From Streptomyces sp. KL109B (GTDB lineage: Bacteria; Actinomycetota; Actinomycetes; Streptomycetales; Streptomycetaceae), in assembly GCF_030766935.1 (NCBI RefSeq), contig NZ_JASERL010000002.1, positions 806,001-870,000 on the forward strand: a DNA stretch of 64,000 nt, read 5' to 3'. Positions 8,652 through 17,784 of this stretch are shown piece by piece (positions within the stretch are counted from its first letter, which is position 1; each line of letters opens with the position of its first letter). The notes under the pieces are model-generated. The model made no database searches, had not been told where the DNA came from, and worked only from the letters and a program-made list of their open reading frames with translations. The position numbers and the translations under genes were made by a program.

Positions 8652-9551
8652 ATGTTCAGCAGCGCAGCCGCCCCCGCCGACCGCACCCTCGTCCTCGACG
8701 GCGGCCTGTCCAATCAACTGGAGGCCGCCGGGCACGACCTGAGCGACGAGTTGTGGTCGGCGCGGCTGCTCGCCGAGGAGCCGGAGGCGATCGTCGCGGC
8801 GCACCGCGCGTACTACGAGGCCGGGGCCGACGTGGCGATCACGGCGAGCTATCAGGCCACCTTCGAGGGGTTCTGGCGGCGCGGCATCGGGCGCGCGCGG
8901 GCGGCCGAACTCATGGGCCTGAGCGTGGAGTTGGCACGGCGGGCGGGCCGGGAGGCGGCGGCCGGGCGGCCGCTGTGGGTGGCCGCGTCCGCGGGTCCTT
9001 ACGGGGCGATGCTCGCCGACGGCTCGGAGTACCGGGGTCGGTACGGGCTGAGCGAGGAGGAGTTGTACGCCTTCCACCGGCCACGCCTTGAGGTGCTGGC
9101 GGCGGCCGGGCCCGACGCGTTCGCCCTGGAGACCGTGCCGGACGTGGACGAGGCGCGGGCGCTGGTGCGGGCGGCGCGGGGGCTCGGGGTGCCGGGCTGG
9201 CTCTCGTACAGCGTCGACGGGGACAGGACCCGTGCCGGGCAGCCGTTGGAGGAGGCGTTCGCGGTGGCCGCCGACGCCGAGGAGGTCGTCGCGGTGGGCG
9301 TCAACTGCTGCGCCCCGCGCGACGTCGAGCCCGCCGTGCGGCTCGCCGCCCGCGTGACCGGGAAGCCGGTCGTCGTCTACCCCAACAGCGGCGAGGCGTG
9401 GGACGCCGAGGCGCGCGCCTGGACCGGGCGGGCCACGTTCGCGCCGGAACAGGTGACCGCGTGGCGGGACGCCGGGGCGCGGCTGATCGGCGGCTGCTGC
9501 CGGGTCGGCCCTGGGGCGGTCGCGGGGATCGCGGGGGCGCTCGGCCGCTAA
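8652..9551 (+). CDS. mmuM: Homocysteine S-methyltransferase
   Basis: 299 residues. Transfers a methyl group from S-methylmethionine (or S-adenosylmethionine) to homocysteine, giving methionine. The TIM-barrel opens with LVLDGGLSNQLEAAGHD, as in MmuM. The zinc-thiolate ligands are visible as GVNCC near residue 221 and GGCCR near residue 282. ALETVPDVDEA and YPNSGEAWD are further family signatures. No good ribosome site precedes ATG 8652, so the transcript may be leaderless. A TetR-type palindrome sits just upstream, so expression could be affected by the efflux repressor. Confidence 0.94.
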   Translation: MFSSAAAPADRTLVLDGGLSNQLEAAGHDLSDELWSARLLAEEPEAIVAAHRAYYEAGADVAITASYQATFEGFWRRGIGRARAAELMGLSVELARRAGREAAAGRPLWVAASAGPYGAMLADGSEYRGRYGLSEEELYAFHRPRLEVLAAAGPDAFALETVPDVDEARALVRAARGLGVPGWLSYSVDGDRTRAGQPLEEAFAVAADAEEVVAVGVNCCAPRDVEPAVRLAARVTGKPVVVYPNSGEAWDAEARAWTGRATFAPEQVTAWRDAGARLIGGCCRVGPGAVAGIAGALGR

Positions 9552-9555
9552 GCCG

Positions 9556-10212
9556 CTAGGAGGTGGGCTCCCGCTCCCCCTGGTCGAGGCGGAACGGCGG
9601 GTACGTGTCCGTCATCAGGCCCGCGTACGCCGACACCCGCGCCGCCCAGCGGTGCAGGCCGATGTTGAGGTCGTACATGCCGCGCGGGTACGTACCGGTG
9701 AACAGGACGGCGACGGCGGCGTAGAACGTGAGCAGGCCCGCGACGCCGCCCGCCGTGCTGGAGCCGCCCACGAGCAGCGACACGATCAGCCACTGCGGCA
9801 GCACCAGCAGCCACCACTTCACCAGGACCAGGCCGCGCGAGAGCCGCTCGGGGTAGGCGACGTCGAGGCGGGCCGGATAGTCGGGGGCCGGGCCGAGCGT
9901 GAACGGCGGGTAGCGGTCGGTGCCGAGGCTTCCGTACGAGTAGTAGCCGACGCGCCAGACCCAGCGCATCACCCCCACGTTGAAGTCGAAGAGGAGGCGC
10001 GGATAGCGCGCCGTGAACAGGATCGCGAACAGGGCGACGAGGGTGGTGAGGCCCGAGCCGACGAGGAGGAGGACGAGGACGAGGTAGTGCGGCAGCGCCA
10101 GCAGCCACTTGACCAGCCACAGCCATCGGGAGACGGCGGCGTCGTAATCCGCTTCCAGGGTGACCGGGCTCGCCGGTCGCGCGGTCGCTACGAGAGTCTC
10201 GTTAACGGTCAT
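9556..10212 (-). CDS. DUF4389 membrane protein with internally repeated halves
   Basis: 218 residues. Two halves each contain a membrane segment pair, then an aromatic-rich stretch: RYPRLLFDFNVGVMRWVWRV in the first and YPRGMYDLNIGLHRWAARVS in the second. Each half also ends with a DxYPPF element (TDRYPPFTLG, TDTYPPFRLD). This duplication is characteristic of DUF4389 proteins, whose function is unknown. It converges with mmuM, four bases apart. The start ATG at 10212 overlaps the ATATG just before the VOC remnant. Confidence 0.85.
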   Translation of the reverse strand: MTVNETLVATARPASPVTLEADYDAAVSRWLWLVKWLLALPHYLVLVLLLVGSGLTTLVALFAILFTARYPRLLFDFNVGVMRWVWRVGYYSYGSLGTDRYPPFTLGPAPDYPARLDVAYPERLSRGLVLVKWWLLVLPQWLIVSLLVGGSSTAGGVAGLLTFYAAVAVLFTGTYPRGMYDLNIGLHRWAARVSAYAGLMTDTYPPFRLDQGEREPTS

Positions 10213-10359
10213 ATGCCTCGTGTACGGCGGTTTCGGGCCGCCCGCAAGGAGACGGACGGTGTCCGTTTCGTGGACGCCATCGGCGTCGCCACCGCCGGCC
10301 TGCGGGCCGCGCCGGTCTTCTACCGTCTGCTCGGCCTCGAATTCCCGGAAGGGGCTTGA
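10213..10359 (+). pseudogene. Remnant of a VOC/glyoxalase-family gene (N-terminal fragment)
   Basis: A 48-codon frame whose second half reads VRFVDAIGVATAGLRAAPVF then YRLLGLEFPEGA before a TGA. This is the standard first beta-alpha-beta unit of VOC-superfamily proteins (glyoxalase/bleomycin-resistance fold), normally followed by about 90 more residues. The rest is missing, and the AraC gene on the other strand ends four bases later. An AAGGAG ribosome site precedes the conserved part at about 10247. Most likely a truncated relic; a functional micro-protein is unlikely. Confidence 0.55.
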
Positions 10360-10363
10360 TCGG

Positions 10364-11387
<1,024 letters not shown>

Positions 11388-11457
11388 TAGACGGACGCGT
11401 ATGGCGGTGAGCGGCTCGGCGATGTCGCGGTGCCGCGGGCGGCGGTTGAGTGGAGGC

Positions 11458-12303
11458 ATGACACAGACGGAGCGGAACACGCGGACGGTGCTGGTGACCG
11501 GGGCGACCGGTCGTACGGGGCGCAGGGTCGTGGACGCGGCGCGCGCCGCCGGGTTCGAGGTGCGGGCGGCGTCCCGGTCGGGAGCGGTGCGGTTCGACTG
11601 GGAGCGGTCGGGGACCTGGGACGAGGCGCTGCGCGGCGCCGACGGCGCGTACCTCGCCTTCCCCACGGACATCGGGGCGCCGGACGCCGCGGATCTGGTG
11701 GGCGCGGTGGCGCGGCGGGCGGTGGAGCTGGGGGTGCGGCGGCTCGTACTGCTGTCGGCGCGCGGTCAGGACCAGGCGTTGCCCGCGGAGGAGGCGCTGC
11801 GGGCGTCGGGGGCCGAGTGGACGATCCTGCGGTGCGCCTGGTTCCAGCAGAACTTCAGCGAGGGCCCGCTCGCGGATCAGGTGCGGGAGGGCGAGCTGGC
11901 GTTCGCGGCGCCGCAGGAGCTGCGCGAACCGTTCATCGACGCGGCGGACATCGCGGACGTGGCGGTGGCGGTGCTGGGCGGGGCCCCGGGGCGGTACGCG
12001 GGTGAGGTGCTGGATCTGACCGGGCCCGAGCTGCTGACGTGGGGCGAGGCGGTGGCGGCGGTCGCGGCGGCCACCGGCACCGTGAAGCGGTATGTGCCGG
12101 TGCCGGTGCGGGAGTACGGGGCCGTGCTGGGCGAGTTCGGGATGCCGGAGGAGGAAGCGGCGTTCCTGGTGGACCTGTTCGAGACGCTGCTCGACGGGCG
12201 CAACGCCTCGGTCAGCGGCGGCGTGGAGCGGGTGCTCGGGCGCGGGCCGCGCACGTTCGCGGAGTTCGCGGAGCGGGAGGCGGCGGCCGGCGCCTGGAAG
12301 TGA
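11458..12303 (+). CDS. NmrA-like NAD(P)-binding protein
   Basis: 281 residues. Atypical short-chain dehydrogenase of the NmrA/NAD(P)H-azoreductase-like group: the nucleotide loop is VTGATGRTGRRV near the N-terminus, followed by WTILRCAWFQQNFSEG and PFIDAADIADVAV, typical of this family. Members act as redox sensors or quinone reductases. Start chosen at ATG 11458, although GGAGG lies only one base upstream of it, an unusually tight spacing; an upstream ATG at 11401 lacks support. Divergent from the AraC regulator. Confidence 0.88.
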   Translation: MTQTERNTRTVLVTGATGRTGRRVVDAARAAGFEVRAASRSGAVRFDWERSGTWDEALRGADGAYLAFPTDIGAPDAADLVGAVARRAVELGVRRLVLLSARGQDQALPAEEALRASGAEWTILRCAWFQQNFSEGPLADQVREGELAFAAPQELREPFIDAADIADVAVAVLGGAPGRYAGEVLDLTGPELLTWGEAVAAVAAATGTVKRYVPVPVREYGAVLGEFGMPEEEAAFLVDLFETLLDGRNASVSGGVERVLGRGPRTFAEFAEREAAAGAWK

Positions 12304-12310
12304 CCGGGGG

Positions 12311-12372
12311 CGAGCGACGGGGGACGAGCGACGGGGGACGGGGGACGGGGGACGGGGGACGGGGGACGGGAG
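12311..12372. repeat. Short tandem repeats between convergent genes
   Basis: Two copies of the 14-base unit CGAGCGACGGGGGA (12311-12338) run into five perfect copies of ACGGGGG from 12331 to 12365, with a decaying sixth. It fills the gap between the convergent NmrA-like and YihY genes. Probably slippage-generated; no coding role. Confidence 0.85.
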
Positions 12373-12430
12373 CGGGCGACCGGGGCCGAGGTGACATGCC
12401 CCGGTCGCCCGCACACCGCGGTCCTCCTCG

Positions 12431-13588
12431 TCAGGCCTCTTCGTCGCCCGAACCGTCGCCGTTCTTGCGCGCGTGCGTGCGCAGCCGGGACGTGACGTCC
12501 TCCGGGGGCAGGAACTTCGACCAGCGTTCGGGAAACTCGGAGGGCATGCCCGGGTCGTCGCCGTCGTCCAGTTCGTCCTCGTCGTCGGGGAAGTCGAGCG
12601 CGGCCGCCCGTGCCACCTGCTCGGCCGCGGCCGCCGTACGGATCCGCTCGTTCGCGGCGCGCGCCGCGGCCGTGGCGACCGAGGGCCACACCCGGTCGAT
12701 CGCGGCGTTCACGGCGGCGCCGACGAGCACCGCGAATGCGGAGACGCCGATCCACAGCAGCACGGCGACCGGCGCGGCGAGCGAGCCGTAGATGGTCGGG
12801 CCCTCGATGGTGTTGGTGATGTAGAGCCGCAACAGGAAGCTGCCGGGGATCCACATCGCGAGCGCCACGAGGGCACCGGGCACGTCCTCGATCCACGGCG
12901 AGCGCACCGGAACGGACACGTGGTAAAGCGTCGTCAGGAACGCGATGGACAGGACGAGGACGATCGGCCAGTAGAGGATCTGGACGAGGGACTGGGACCA
13001 CGGGACGAGGCCGATCACCGCGTCCGGGCCCGCGATCATCAGCGGCAGCGCTATCGCGCCGACGACCAGGGCCACCAGGAAGAGCAGAAACGCGAGCAGC
13101 CGCGTCTTCACGATGCCGCGTACGCCGTCGAGGCCGTACATCACGGTCACCGTGTCCACGAACGTCGACACCGCGCGCGAGCCCGACCACAGCGACAGCA
13201 GGAAGCCGATGGAGATGACATCGGGCCTGCCGCCCTTGATGACATCGTCCAGGATCGGTTCTGCGATCTCCTTCACGCCCTGATCGGTCAGAACCGTGCG
13301 GGATGCCTCAAGGATGTTGTCGCGGACGCCCGCGATCGTGTCGGCCCCGGTCCACGTATCGACGTACGCGAGCAGTCCCACCAGGGACAACAGCAGCGGC
13401 GGCACCGAGAGGAGGGTGAAGAAGGCGGCCTCGGCGGCGAGGCCCAGGATGCGGTACTCCATGCAGGAGTTGACGGTGTCCTTGAGGAGCAGCCAGGCCG
13501 TCTTCCGTTTCGAGACGTTGTGATACAGGACACGCGCCCGGTGGAGTCGTCCGGACGGCGGTTCGGGGGATTCACTTGCTGGCTGCAC
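12431..13588 (-). CDS. YihY/BrkB-family inner membrane protein
   Basis: 385 residues from GTG 13588. Six membrane segments with the YihY/virulence-factor BrkB pattern: an N-terminal cytosolic helix, EAAFFTLLSVPPLLLSLVGL, SRAVSTFVDTVTVMYG, and the last helix pair YGSLAAPVAVLLWIGVSAFA. The C-terminus is a long acidic tail (FPDDEDELDDGDD). Function is unknown; it is not RNase BN despite old annotation. Divergent from the AidB-like gene with 90 bases between. Confidence 0.92.
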   Translation of the reverse strand: MQPASESPEPPSGRLHRARVLYHNVSKRKTAWLLLKDTVNSCMEYRILGLAAEAAFFTLLSVPPLLLSLVGLLAYVDTWTGADTIAGVRDNILEASRTVLTDQGVKEIAEPILDDVIKGGRPDVISIGFLLSLWSGSRAVSTFVDTVTVMYGLDGVRGIVKTRLLAFLLFLVALVVGAIALPLMIAGPDAVIGLVPWSQSLVQILYWPIVLVLSIAFLTTLYHVSVPVRSPWIEDVPGALVALAMWIPGSFLLRLYITNTIEGPTIYGSLAAPVAVLLWIGVSAFAVLVGAAVNAAIDRVWPSVATAAARAANERIRTAAAAEQVARAAALDFPDDEDELDDGDDPGMPSEFPERWSKFLPPEDVTSRLRTHARKNGDGSGDEEA

Positions 13589-13678
13589 GCCTCAACGGTA
13601 TCCGTCGAGGGTGGCCGCGTCCGACGTCAGGCCCGGCCTGTGGTGGGGTTTCCGATGGCGCGGGTAGGTTCGGCAGAC

Positions 13679-15316
13679 ATGGCAGGCAGCACGCATACCG
13701 TCACCAATCAGCCCCCTCCCCTCGTCGGTTACGACGTCTTCTCCGCCGACCACGCCCTGACGCGGGGTCTGGAACGGCACCTGGATCCCGCGCTCCTGAA
13801 GGAAACCCTCGCGGAACTCACACTTCTCGGTCGCACCGCGGGCTCGGTCCAGGCCCAGGAGTGGGGCCGGCTCGCCAACGAGAGTCCGCCGCGCCTGCGC
13901 ACCCACGACCGCTACGGCCACCGGATCGACGAGGTCGAGTTCCACCCGGCGTGGCACCGGCTGCTCGGCAAGGGTGTGGCGGCGGGGCTGACGTCCGCGT
14001 GGACCCGCCCCGGAGGTCATCTGCGGCGCGCCGCCGCGTTCCTGGTGTGGTCGCAGGTGGAGGCGGGGCACCTCTGCCCGCTGTCGATGACGCACGCGGC
14101 GGTGCCCGCGCTGCGCGCCGAGCCGGAGCTCGCCGCCGAGTGGGAGCCCCGACTCACGTCCACGGTCTACGACTTCGGGCTGCGCCCCGCCGCCCGGAAG
14201 GCCGGGGTCCTGTTCGGCATGGGGATGACGGAGAAGCAGGGCGGCAGCGACGTACGGGCGAATACGACGCGCGCCGTACCGCTCGCGGAGGACGGAACGT
14301 ACGCACTCACCGGGCACAAGTGGTTCTGCAGCGCCCCGATGTCCGACGGTTTCCTCGTGCTCGCGCAGGCGGGTGAGGCGGGACCCACGTGCTTCCTCGT
14401 GCCGCGTGTCCTCGACGACGGGACCCGCAACCCCTTCGCCCTCCAGCGCCTCAAGGACAAGCTCGGCAACCGGTCGAACGCCTCCGCCGAGGTCGAGTTC
14501 GACGGGACGTGGGGGCGCCGGGTCGGCGAGGAGGGGCGCGGGGTGCGCACCATCATCGAGATGGTGGCGGCGACCCGGCTCGACTGCGTGCTCGGCTCCG
14601 CCGCCCTGATGCGGCAGGCGGTGGCGCAGGCGACCCACCACTGCGCCCACCGCGAGGCGTTCGGCGCCAAGCTGATCGACAAGCCGCTGATGAGCAACGT
14701 ACTGGCGGATCTGGCGCTGGAGTCGGAGGCCGCGACGACGCTCGCGCTGCGGCTCGCCGCCGCGTACGACGACGGGGGCGAGCAGGAGCGGGCGTTCCTG
14801 CGGATCGCGGTGCCCGCGGCCAAGTACTGGGTGACGAAGCGTTGTACGCCGCTGGTCGCGGAGGCCCTGGAGTGCCTCGGCGGCAATGGGTACGTGGAGG
14901 AGTCGGGGCTGCCGCGGCTGTTGCGCGAGTCGCCGCTGAACTCGGTCTGGGAGGGCGCGGGGAACGTACAGGCCCTGGATGTCCTGCGGGCGTTGCAGCG
15001 GGAGCCGGGGGCGCTGAACGCGTTCCTCGTCGAGATCGGGAAGGCGCGCGGGGCCGATCACCGGCTCGACGCCGCCGTGAAGGGGCTGCTGACCGAACTC
15101 GGCGATCTGGAGGGCATCGAGGCGCGGGCGCGGCGGCTCGTGGAGCGGATCGCGCTGGTGCTCCAGGGTTCGCTGCTGGTGCGGTTCGCGCCGGACGACG
15201 TCGCGGACGCGTTCTGCGCGGGGCGGTTCGGGGGCGAGCGGGGTTCGGGCTTCGGAACGCTGCCGCACACGCTGGATCTGGCGGCGCTGGCGGAGCGGGC
15301 ACGGCCGATGCTCTGA
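13679..15316 (+). CDS. AidB-like acyl-CoA dehydrogenase
   Basis: 545 residues. An FAD-dependent acyl-CoA dehydrogenase of the AidB/adaptive-response subgroup: GMTEKQGGSDVRANTT is the FAD-binding signature, LTGHKWFCSAPMSDGFLVLA the substrate loop, and ALECLGGNGYVEES the late motif. The C-terminal extra helical segment distinguishes AidB-like enzymes, and E. coli AidB binds DNA and protects against alkylation. ATG 13679 is chosen; ATG 13654 would add eight residues. Whether it shares the AidB role or oxidises a branched acyl-CoA cannot be told from sequence. Confidence 0.88.
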   Translation: MAGSTHTVTNQPPPLVGYDVFSADHALTRGLERHLDPALLKETLAELTLLGRTAGSVQAQEWGRLANESPPRLRTHDRYGHRIDEVEFHPAWHRLLGKGVAAGLTSAWTRPGGHLRRAAAFLVWSQVEAGHLCPLSMTHAAVPALRAEPELAAEWEPRLTSTVYDFGLRPAARKAGVLFGMGMTEKQGGSDVRANTTRAVPLAEDGTYALTGHKWFCSAPMSDGFLVLAQAGEAGPTCFLVPRVLDDGTRNPFALQRLKDKLGNRSNASAEVEFDGTWGRRVGEEGRGVRTIIEMVAATRLDCVLGSAALMRQAVAQATHHCAHREAFGAKLIDKPLMSNVLADLALESEAATTLALRLAAAYDDGGEQERAFLRIAVPAAKYWVTKRCTPLVAEALECLGGNGYVEESGLPRLLRESPLNSVWEGAGNVQALDVLRALQREPGALNAFLVEIGKARGADHRLDAAVKGLLTELGDLEGIEARARRLVERIALVLQGSLLVRFAPDDVADAFCAGRFGGERGSGFGTLPHTLDLAALAERARPML

Positions 15317-15330
15317 GGCCGATGCTCTGA
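15303..15330. repeat. 14-base tandem duplication including the AidB stop codon
   Basis: GGCCGATGCTCTGA occurs twice in direct succession (15303-15316 and 15317-15330), so the stop codon and last four sense codons are duplicated. The downstream copy is out of use. Confidence 0.9.
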
Positions 15331-15397
15331 GGCCGAATCCCGGATTCTGAAGCGGATTTCAGATACTGCACAAATCCGTCCCGCCCCACACGCTGAC

Positions 15398-15435
15398 GCG
15401 GGGATGGTGCTGCGCCGACACGGCACCATCCCCGC
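15398..15435 (+). terminator. Stem-loop terminator after AidB-like gene
   Basis: Perfect 13-base arms GCGGGGATGGTGC (15398-15410) and GCACCATCCCCGC (15423-15435) enclose a 12-base loop. No T run follows, as is common in streptomycetes. Confidence 0.75.
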
Positions 15436-15458
15436 TCAACAGGCCCCTAGAGGAGCTT

Positions 15459-15548
15459 CAACACCGCAGCTGCGGTGTTGCTCCCAGTTTCAAACCCCGC
15501 ACGGTTGTTCACCAGGGTTGCAGGGGGTTGCAACGTTCCCCGGGAACG
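15459..15548. promoter_or_regulatory. Palindromes upstream of the GAF regulator
   Basis: A perfect 22-base palindrome covers 15459-15480 (left arm CAACACCGCAG). Further on, GGTTGCA is repeated at 15516 and 15527 as part of GTTGC...GCAAC, and CGTTCCC-C-GGGAACG forms a perfect palindrome at 15534-15548. All lie within 150 bases of the start at 15612, so one or more are likely operators, possibly of this regulator. Confidence 0.55.
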
Positions 15549-15611
15549 CACACCCCGGCCAGGGATCTCAGGGCAGGATGGGCGCATCTCCCCACAAACC
15601 GAGGTTCCCCC

Positions 15612-16916
15612 ATGAACAAGGACTCGACGATCGACCTCGCACGCCTTTCCGCCATGGACGTGGCGCACTCGTCCCAACTCCTCAAGGGGGTGCGCGAGGC
15701 GACGCTCTCGGGCCAGCGGCCACGCGTCCGGCCGCGGCCGGTGATCGGCGACTCCTGGCGGCGGATGCTGGAGGGCGGCGTCGACCCCGACCACGACGTC
15801 CGCGCCGGACTGCTCACGGCGGACGCGCTGGAGGAGCGGCGACAGGCCTCGCCGCTGTTCCCGCTGATCCCGATGTTGCGCGAGGCGCTGGTGACGGTCG
15901 CCGACGCGGCGCAGCACATCATGGTGATCAGCGACGCGGACGGCCGGATCCTGTGGCGCGAGGGACACCCCGGGGTGCTGCGGATGGCCGACCGGATCGG
16001 CTTCGAACTCGGCGCGCACTGGGCGGAGGACGTCGTCGGCACGAACGGGATCGGCACCCCGCTGGTGGCCCGCCGCCCCGTGCAGGTCTTCTCCGCCGAG
16101 CACTTCGTGCAGTCGCAGCACCCGTGGATCTGCACGGGCGCCCCGGTGACCGACCCGCGCGACGGGCGGCTGCTCGGCGTCGTGGACATCAGCGGCCCGC
16201 TGGACACGATGCATCCGGCGACGCTGTCGTGGGTGCACTCGGTGGCACAGCTCGCCGAGGCGCGGCTGCGCGAGCAGTTGCAGGCCGGTCTTGAGCGGCT
16301 GCGCACGGTCGCGGCGCCGGTGCTCGCCCGGCTGACCGGGCGGGCGCTCGCCGTCGACCCGCTCGGCTGGACGGCGGCGGTCACCGGGATGCCGCCGGTC
16401 GACCGGGTCGCGCTGCCCAAGTCCGTCACGGAGGGCTCCTGTTGGGTCCCCTCGCTCGGCGCCTGCCGGGTGACGGCGATGCCCGGCGGCTGGCTGCTGA
16501 TGGTCGACGAGGAGCCGCGCCCGCTCGACGCGACCCGCATCGCCCTCGACGTGAGCCGCCCGCGCCGGTGGTCCTTGGAGGTGTCGGGGGCGGCCGCCTC
16601 CTGGACCCACGAACTGAGCCCGCGGCACGCCGAGTTGCTGTACGTGCTGGCGCTGCGCCCGGCCGGCCGCAGCGCCTCCGAGCTGGCCGATGACCTGTTC
16701 GGCGACCGGGCCCGTACGGTGACGGTGCGCGCGGAGATGTCCCGCGTCCGCCGCTATCTGGGCAGCCTCCTCGCGCACCGCCCGTACCGCTTCGCGGACG
16801 ACGCGGAGGTGGCGGTGGTGCTCCCGGACGACCCGCGGGATCTGCTGCCGCACTCGACGGCGCCGGCGGTGGCGGTGGCCCGGCAGGCCGGGACCGAGAC
16901 CGAGACCGAGCCCTGA
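15612..16916 (+). CDS. AcoR-like GAF-domain regulator without AAA+ domain
   Basis: 434 residues. The N-terminal half matches the sensory part of AcoR-type activators: SWRRMLEGGVDPD, a GAF domain with HWAEDVVGTNGIGTPLVA, then GVVDISGPLD. In AcoR this is followed by a sigma-54 AAA+ domain; here that is absent, and the C-terminal 90 residues (ELSPRHAELLYVLALRP, SASELADDLFGDRARTVTVR) look like a winged helix instead. Streptomycetes lack sigma-54, and relatives of this design control aldehyde/alcohol dehydrogenase genes. No such gene is adjacent here, so the target is unknown. Palindromes upstream suggest autoregulation. Confidence 0.82.
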   Translation: MNKDSTIDLARLSAMDVAHSSQLLKGVREATLSGQRPRVRPRPVIGDSWRRMLEGGVDPDHDVRAGLLTADALEERRQASPLFPLIPMLREALVTVADAAQHIMVISDADGRILWREGHPGVLRMADRIGFELGAHWAEDVVGTNGIGTPLVARRPVQVFSAEHFVQSQHPWICTGAPVTDPRDGRLLGVVDISGPLDTMHPATLSWVHSVAQLAEARLREQLQAGLERLRTVAAPVLARLTGRALAVDPLGWTAAVTGMPPVDRVALPKSVTEGSCWVPSLGACRVTAMPGGWLLMVDEEPRPLDATRIALDVSRPRRWSLEVSGAAASWTHELSPRHAELLYVLALRPAGRSASELADDLFGDRARTVTVRAEMSRVRRYLGSLLAHRPYRFADDAEVAVVLPDDPRDLLPHSTAPAVAVARQAGTETETEP

Positions 16917-16991
16917 GCCACGTCAGGCACGACAGCCACGTCGGACACCGTCACCGCACCCGTGCGATCACGCGTTTACGCGTTTACGCGC

Positions 16992-17711
16992 TCACAGCGC
17001 GAGGAGCTTCAGATAGGTGTCCACGTCCCAGGCGGCGCGCCCCACGAACAGGCCCCGCACACCGGGTAGTTCGAGCAGCCACGGCGCGTTCGCGAGGTCG
17101 ACCGAGCCGCCGTACAGCACGGCCCGCACCGGGAGTTCGGCGAGCGCCGCGAGGGCGGGGGCGATCTCCTCGGGGCGGGGCGGCCTGCCGTGTTCGCCGA
17201 TCGCCCAGACCGGTTCGTAGGCGAGCAGCACCGCCCCCGGGTCCGACTGCCCTTCGAGCGCCGCCTCGGCCTGCGCCCGTACGACGGCGGCGCCGCGCCC
17301 CGCGTCCCTGGCCTCCGCCGACTCGCCGACGCACACCAGCGGGGTGAGGCCGTGCCGCAGGGCGGCGGCCGTCTTGAGGCGGACGGTGTCGTCGGTCTCG
17401 CCGAAGTGGGCGCGGCGCTCCGAGTGGCCGATCTCGACGAGCCGGGCGCCCGCGTCGGCGGCCTGCGGCACGGAGAGCTCCCCTGTCCAGGCGCCCGCGT
17501 CCTCCCAGTGGGCGTTCTGTACGCCGGTCAGGACGGGCGAGCGGGGGCCGAGGGTGTCGGAGACGACGGAGACGGCGGTCGCCGACGGGATCAGGAAGGG
17601 CTGCACACCGTCGATGCCGTCGCCGACGGCGGCCCGCACGCGCGCCGCGTAACTCCCCGCCTCTGAGCGGGTCTTGGTCATCTTGAAGCTGGTCCCGATC
17701 CAGCGTGTCAC
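16992..17711 (-). CDS. Triose/tetrulose-phosphate isomerase homologue
   Basis: 239 residues. TIM family with all catalytic residues: Lys in IGTSFKMTKT, His in IGHSERRAHF, Glu in AYEPVWAIG, and the phosphate loop YGGSVD. The opening IGTSFKM (rather than GNWKMN) is typical of the second TIM copies that act on four-carbon sugar phosphates, such as EryH in erythritol catabolism, so the housekeeping glycolytic role is less likely. GTG 17711 has AGGAGG seven bases upstream and overlaps the stop of a 23-codon frame. Downstream of the sugar isomerase in the same unit. Confidence 0.85.
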   Translation of the reverse strand: MTRWIGTSFKMTKTRSEAGSYAARVRAAVGDGIDGVQPFLIPSATAVSVVSDTLGPRSPVLTGVQNAHWEDAGAWTGELSVPQAADAGARLVEIGHSERRAHFGETDDTVRLKTAAALRHGLTPLVCVGESAEARDAGRGAAVVRAQAEAALEGQSDPGAVLLAYEPVWAIGEHGRPPRPEEIAPALAALAELPVRAVLYGGSVDLANAPWLLELPGVRGLFVGRAAWDVDTYLKLLAL

Positions 17712-17784
17712 GCGCTGTCCTCCTGCTCGTCCGTGGTGCCGACGGCGCCCTTCCGGGCGGCGCCGGTCGGCGGTGCCATCCGGG

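Noticed and set aside
12473..13678. Upstream extension of the AidB-like frame by about 400 codons
   Set aside because: It lies opposite the YihY gene and encodes no recognisable domain; the family starts at ATG 13679.
16992..17711. Glycolytic triosephosphate isomerase
   Set aside because: No gap/pgk neighbours, IGTSFKM opening and linkage to a tetronate-type locus favour a paralogue for tetrulose phosphates.
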